Position numbers and translations under genes: made by a program. The notes beneath the pieces were generated by a model. That model ran no database searches, was not told where the DNA came from, and worked only from the letters and a program-made list of their open reading frames with translations. Shown piece after piece: positions 17,601 to 19,468 of a stretch of DNA of 19,468 nucleotides (position 1 is its first letter; every line of letters starts with the position of its first letter). Source of the DNA: Monoraphidium neglectum (lineage: Eukaryota; Chlorophyta; Chlorophyceae; Sphaeropleales; Selenastraceae); contig NW_014013090.1 in NCBI RefSeq assembly GCF_000611645.1, forward strand, positions 1 to 19,468, in the 5' to 3' direction.

Positions 17601-19468
17601 CTGCATCTGAGGGAGCATCAGAGTGAGCTAACGGGCAGCTGCTGAGCAGCTGGGTGTTGCTGGTGGGAGTTCTTTTGCAGCCATGCATGAAGGGGCCCAA
17701 CGTCTGGAGCCACTCAGAACGCACCTCTCTGCAACCCACCTCAGGAATGCGGCTCGCACTCCGCCAGCCTCAGCAGCTGCCGTCAACGCGCGGTCACCTG
17801 ACAGCACAGGAGCAGGCGCATCACCATCGTGCCTGGCCGACAGCCCGCTGCAGCCGTGGCGCCTTGGCGGCAGCCCCGCTCGGCAGCCTGCAGCGGCCCT
17901 TGACGAGGTGAGGCGGCGCCCGACGCCGCATGGCTGGGCAGTCCTGAGCCGGTTGCTGTTCAGCTTGGCAACCAGCACAGCGCCCCAGCATTTGTGCGCA
18001 GCCCAGAGGGGTTGCGGCAGCCCCCCCATTAGAAGCCACCGTGTTTGCCTGACCCCGCCAGCCGCCACACCTGCCGCAGGCCACGACGCCCACATCGGCT
18101 TGCACGCCGGCCGCGCAGCAGCTTGCGTTCGGTGCACACACGCCTGGTGCCGCCACTCCTAACAGCACCCCCAGACTTGGCGGCGCGCCCACGGCAGCAG
18201 CTGCGGGGCAAGGCGCGTCTGCCGCGGCGCCAGAGGTCACGCCAACCGCCGCGGGGGCGTCGACGGGGGCGCTCCCCAGGACGCCCGACACACCCGCATC
18301 CTTCTTCACTCCGGACCCCGCGGCGCGCCCGGCGTCCGCGGCCGCGGCAAAGGCGGCGGCAGTGGAGGCGGCCGTCGCGGCGGCGCGCGGGGTGGAGGCC
18401 GGATTTGGCTCCTCAGCAAGCGGGGTGCAGGACAGCCCCGCGGAGTTCCGTTCGCCGGGTGAGGGGGCGCACCGCCCGGCGCGATGCGGGCTTGCGTTTG
18501 AGGCCTGCACGACGCTGCAGGGAGTTGCTGCAGCGCAGACATGTTCATTGCAACAAACAGACACACTGTTTGGCAGTCACCCTGACGGCAGTCGGCCGCC
18601 ATGCCGCCGCGCCTTGCATTGCCCCGTGCAGTCGCGCGTGCTGGCGCCGGCAGCCCCACCCTGGCCCTTTACGAGGGTGTGGACGAGCTGCGCACGTTCA
18701 GCGACACCAGCCTGCTCATGCCAGCGAGGCTAGCCCCCGCCGCCGCGGGCGCCGCGCCCGCCGCCGGTGCGAGCGCGGGCGCGGCGCCCTCGGCCGGGCC
18801 GGCGGCGCAGGCGATTGACCACCTTGAGCGCTCGGCGGCGTCGCTGTCGGCGGTGTACCACGCGCGCCTCGTCGGCACGCCCTTCCAGCGGGTGCGCACG
18901 GCCGGCCCGCGTCGCACCCTCTGCGCGCGCCTGTCTCGCCTGGCCCGCCTGGGCCCCTGCACTGTCGCCGTTGACGCACGCTCTGGGGCTGTGTGAGCCT
19001 TACTGTGTTGTCCTCCCACGTGCTTGCAGCTGCAATGATGACCCAGCCGCCGCCGTCGCCCCCCACCTTAATCTCAACTACCAGGCCGCCGCAGCAAACG
19101 TGGCCGCCGCGGCCAACGTGCCTTTGATGGACTCGAGCCCCTTTGATCTGGGGGAGATGGACACCCTGTCCTTTAGGTGCGCGGCCTGGGCTCACAGCAC
19201 AGCAGCGGCGGGGCACAGTGGGGAATGAAGGAAAGGGTAATGTTGGGGTCAATACAAAATCAAGACGGCTCGCAGCGGCGCGGCTTATGTCAAGCGGCCA
19301 CCAGCACTTGCACTAGCCATGTCAGGGGCACCCCGCGAGATCACCTCCCTGTGCAGCCGGGTCTGCCACACCTTGTCGCCACGCCTCTCTCCTAGACTGC
19401 TCATGGCCTCCACACCTCGCGCCCCTGCCCCCCCCCCCCCCACACACACACGCACGCATACACGGCTC
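14663..19468 (+). CDS. Large disordered multi-exon protein of unknown function, running to the right edge
   Basis: Family not recognised. The model is a chain of plus-strand exons, about 1,130 residues: 14663-14716 (MSILANLEQKTDEIFKLH), 14976-15051 (GIGGGGKRLTLGSKLGASKL), 15244-15292, about 15352-16000, about 16121-17622, 17745-17907, 18062 or 18080-18458, 18632-18992 and 19030-19176, then a GTGCGC donor. Phases agree at the joins 15051/15244, 17622/17745, 17907/18062, 18458/18632 and 18992/19030. The product is mostly Ala/Gly/Pro/Ser-rich and disordered, with no membrane segment or catalytic motif. Features: an N-terminal heptad-like helix, basic KVQRLLNLGKGG, Ser/Pro phosphosite-like patches, an EEEEEE run, LLDLDLDDEE (17132-17161, clathrin-box-like), and a C-terminal part with AIDHLERSAASLSAVYHARL and PLMDSSPFDLGEMDTLSF. 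It may be a scaffold or adaptor; that is a guess. Weak points are the short introns before 15352 and at 18993-19029, and the choice at 16000/16121. Two adjacent genes cannot be excluded. Confidence 0.6.
19177..19468. other. Right-edge region, probably intron of the disordered-protein gene
   Basis: It begins with a GTGCGC donor directly after the last identified exon. A possible acceptor (CTCCTAG) at 19388-19394 would open a phase-compatible frame to the window edge, but that frame is short and proline-rich, so it is unproven. Confidence 0.4.
19428..19466 (+). repeat. Poly(C) run followed by a CA/CG-rich simple repeat
   Basis: A run of 14 C bases (19428-19441) passes straight into CACACACACACGCACGCATACAC. 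It lies in the presumed intron or last partial exon at the window edge. Run length is likely to be unreliable in assembly. Confidence 0.85.

Noticed and set aside
17821..18564. 247-residue Ala/Cys-rich minus-strand open frame
   Set aside because: Composition reflects GC-rich antisense sequence; plus-strand exons here join in phase at GT-AG sites. Not fully excluded, because the plus-strand protein also lacks homology.
1..19468. tRNA, rRNA, CRISPR array, phage or bacterial defence genes
   Set aside because: No cloverleaf-like B-box context, no rRNA segments, no spaced repeats of CRISPR size, and all recognised genes are eukaryotic and spliced or nuclear in type.

Overview
The window reads as nuclear DNA of a green alga (Chlorophyta). 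The evidence is GC-rich coding sequence, many spliceosomal introns mostly about 100-330 nt long, an internal tract of the plant/Chlorella-type telomere repeat TTTAGGG, a plant/alga-type calcium-dependent protein kinase, and TGTAA motifs (the chlorophyte poly(A) signal) downstream of several genes. Species cannot be named from this sequence. There is no sign of bacterial operons, organellar DNA, viral genes, CRISPR arrays or an intact transposon.

Layout. (1) 1-1853, minus: a CDPK-type Ser/Thr kinase with a long Gln/Ser/Cys-rich N-terminus, running off the left edge. (2) 1854-4560: 2.7 kb without a recognisable gene, holding an interstitial telomere tract at 3614-3647. (3) 4561-6389, plus: a five-exon DUF2358/NTF2-like protein, probably chloroplast-targeted. 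(4) about 7304-8285, plus: an unrecognised three-exon gene of about 152 residues whose first intron holds a large CA microsatellite. (5) 8686-10797, minus: a complete seven-exon 20S proteasome alpha-5 subunit. (6) 11241-12548, plus: an intronless mitochondrial carrier family protein with an unusual insertion. (7) 13332-14198, plus: the RNA polymerase I subunit RPA12 in four exons. (8) 14663 to the right edge, plus: a large, mostly disordered, multi-exon protein of unknown function.

These are unlinked housekeeping and signalling genes (calcium signalling, plastid, protein turnover, mitochondrial transport, rRNA transcription), not a pathway cluster. The proteasome gene and the carrier gene are divergent across 443 bp and may share a promoter region. 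Gene 4 and the proteasome gene converge across 400 bp.

I see no clear new multi-gene system. The most interesting points are a degenerate N-terminal zinc ribbon in RPA12, the two unrecognised genes, the insertion in the carrier, the interstitial telomere tract, and uniform intron phases inside single genes. Exon borders were set by hand from GT-AG sites, reading phase and family conservation. Those of genes 3, 5 and 7 are strongly constrained. Those of genes 4 and 8 are partly tentative.
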